In this document: piece after piece, positions 18,529 to 18,529 of the stretch | Position numbering within the stretch: position 1 is the stretch's first letter | How the letters are laid out: each line of letters opens with the position of its first letter | NCBI GenBank assembly: GCA_028717525.1 | Contig: JAQUNT010000004.1 | Span: forward strand, 1-18,529 | Source of the DNA: Elusimicrobiota bacterium | Lineage (GTDB): Bacteria > Elusimicrobiota > Elusimicrobia > UBA1565 > UBA9628 | Reading direction: 5' to 3' | Length of the DNA: 18,529 nucleotides | The notes under the pieces: model-generated | What the model was told of the DNA's origin: nothing | The model's input: only the letters and a program-made list of their open reading frames with translations | The model's database searches: none | Program-made: the position numbers and the translations under genes

Positions 18529-18529
18529 C

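Noticed and set aside
1..18529. CRISPR array, tRNA, rRNA, insertion sequence, promoter or terminator.
   Set aside because: The repeats seen are protein-level modules with diverged DNA. No spaced direct repeats, cloverleaf, transposase or inverted-repeat ends were found, and there is no intergenic DNA in which promoters or terminators would be expected.

Overview
The window contains one thing: the middle of a single, extremely long, GC-rich gene on the minus strand. The reading frame whose codons start at window positions congruent to 1 mod 3 is open from 18042 down to position 1 (6,014 codons) and continues past the left edge. To the right, the same frame continues for another 161 codons to the window edge (18528-18046) and is broken only by one TGA at 18043-18045. 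Neither a true start nor a true stop of the gene lies inside the window. There are no intergenic spaces, RNA genes, insertion sequences, CRISPR arrays, promoters or terminators. All plus-strand reading frames, including one of more than 1,200 codons, are antisense shadows of this gene.

Read from its N-terminal side (right to left), the protein is a string of extracellular-type beta folds. First comes a right-handed parallel beta-helix (about 18528-17340). Two beta-propeller modules of about 1.1 kb follow, then an Ig-like domain and a fibronectin type III domain, and then four more propeller modules. Next are two small beta-sandwich domains, a seventh propeller module, and a propeller-like block of a different family with VVW-type repeats (8145-7062). 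After that come three sandwich domains with calcium-loop-like DxNxD motifs, with a PPC domain inserted among them, an unassigned region, and a FlgD-like Ig domain. The last part is a long run of carboxypeptidase-regulatory-like sandwiches ending in a ZU5-like module at the left edge. There are no catalytic motifs and no membrane segments, so a structural or adhesive surface or secreted role is the most economical inference.

The organism cannot be identified with certainty. Base composition is roughly two-thirds G+C by eye, nearly all codons end in G or C, and the protein is a Ser/Thr/Gly-rich giant with SBBP-type propellers and FlgD-like and PPC domains. That fits a free-living Gram-negative-type bacterium. 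Uncultured Elusimicrobiota would be my first guess, with Omnitrophota or Myxococcota as alternatives; this is a low-confidence inference from protein style.

The two points most worth attention are the scale and modular duplication of the protein, and the lone in-frame TGA in the beta-helix. Its rung alignment suggests an aromatic residue (TGG to TGA, a single base) was expected there. That leaves assembly error, recent pseudogenisation or stop readthrough to be separated.
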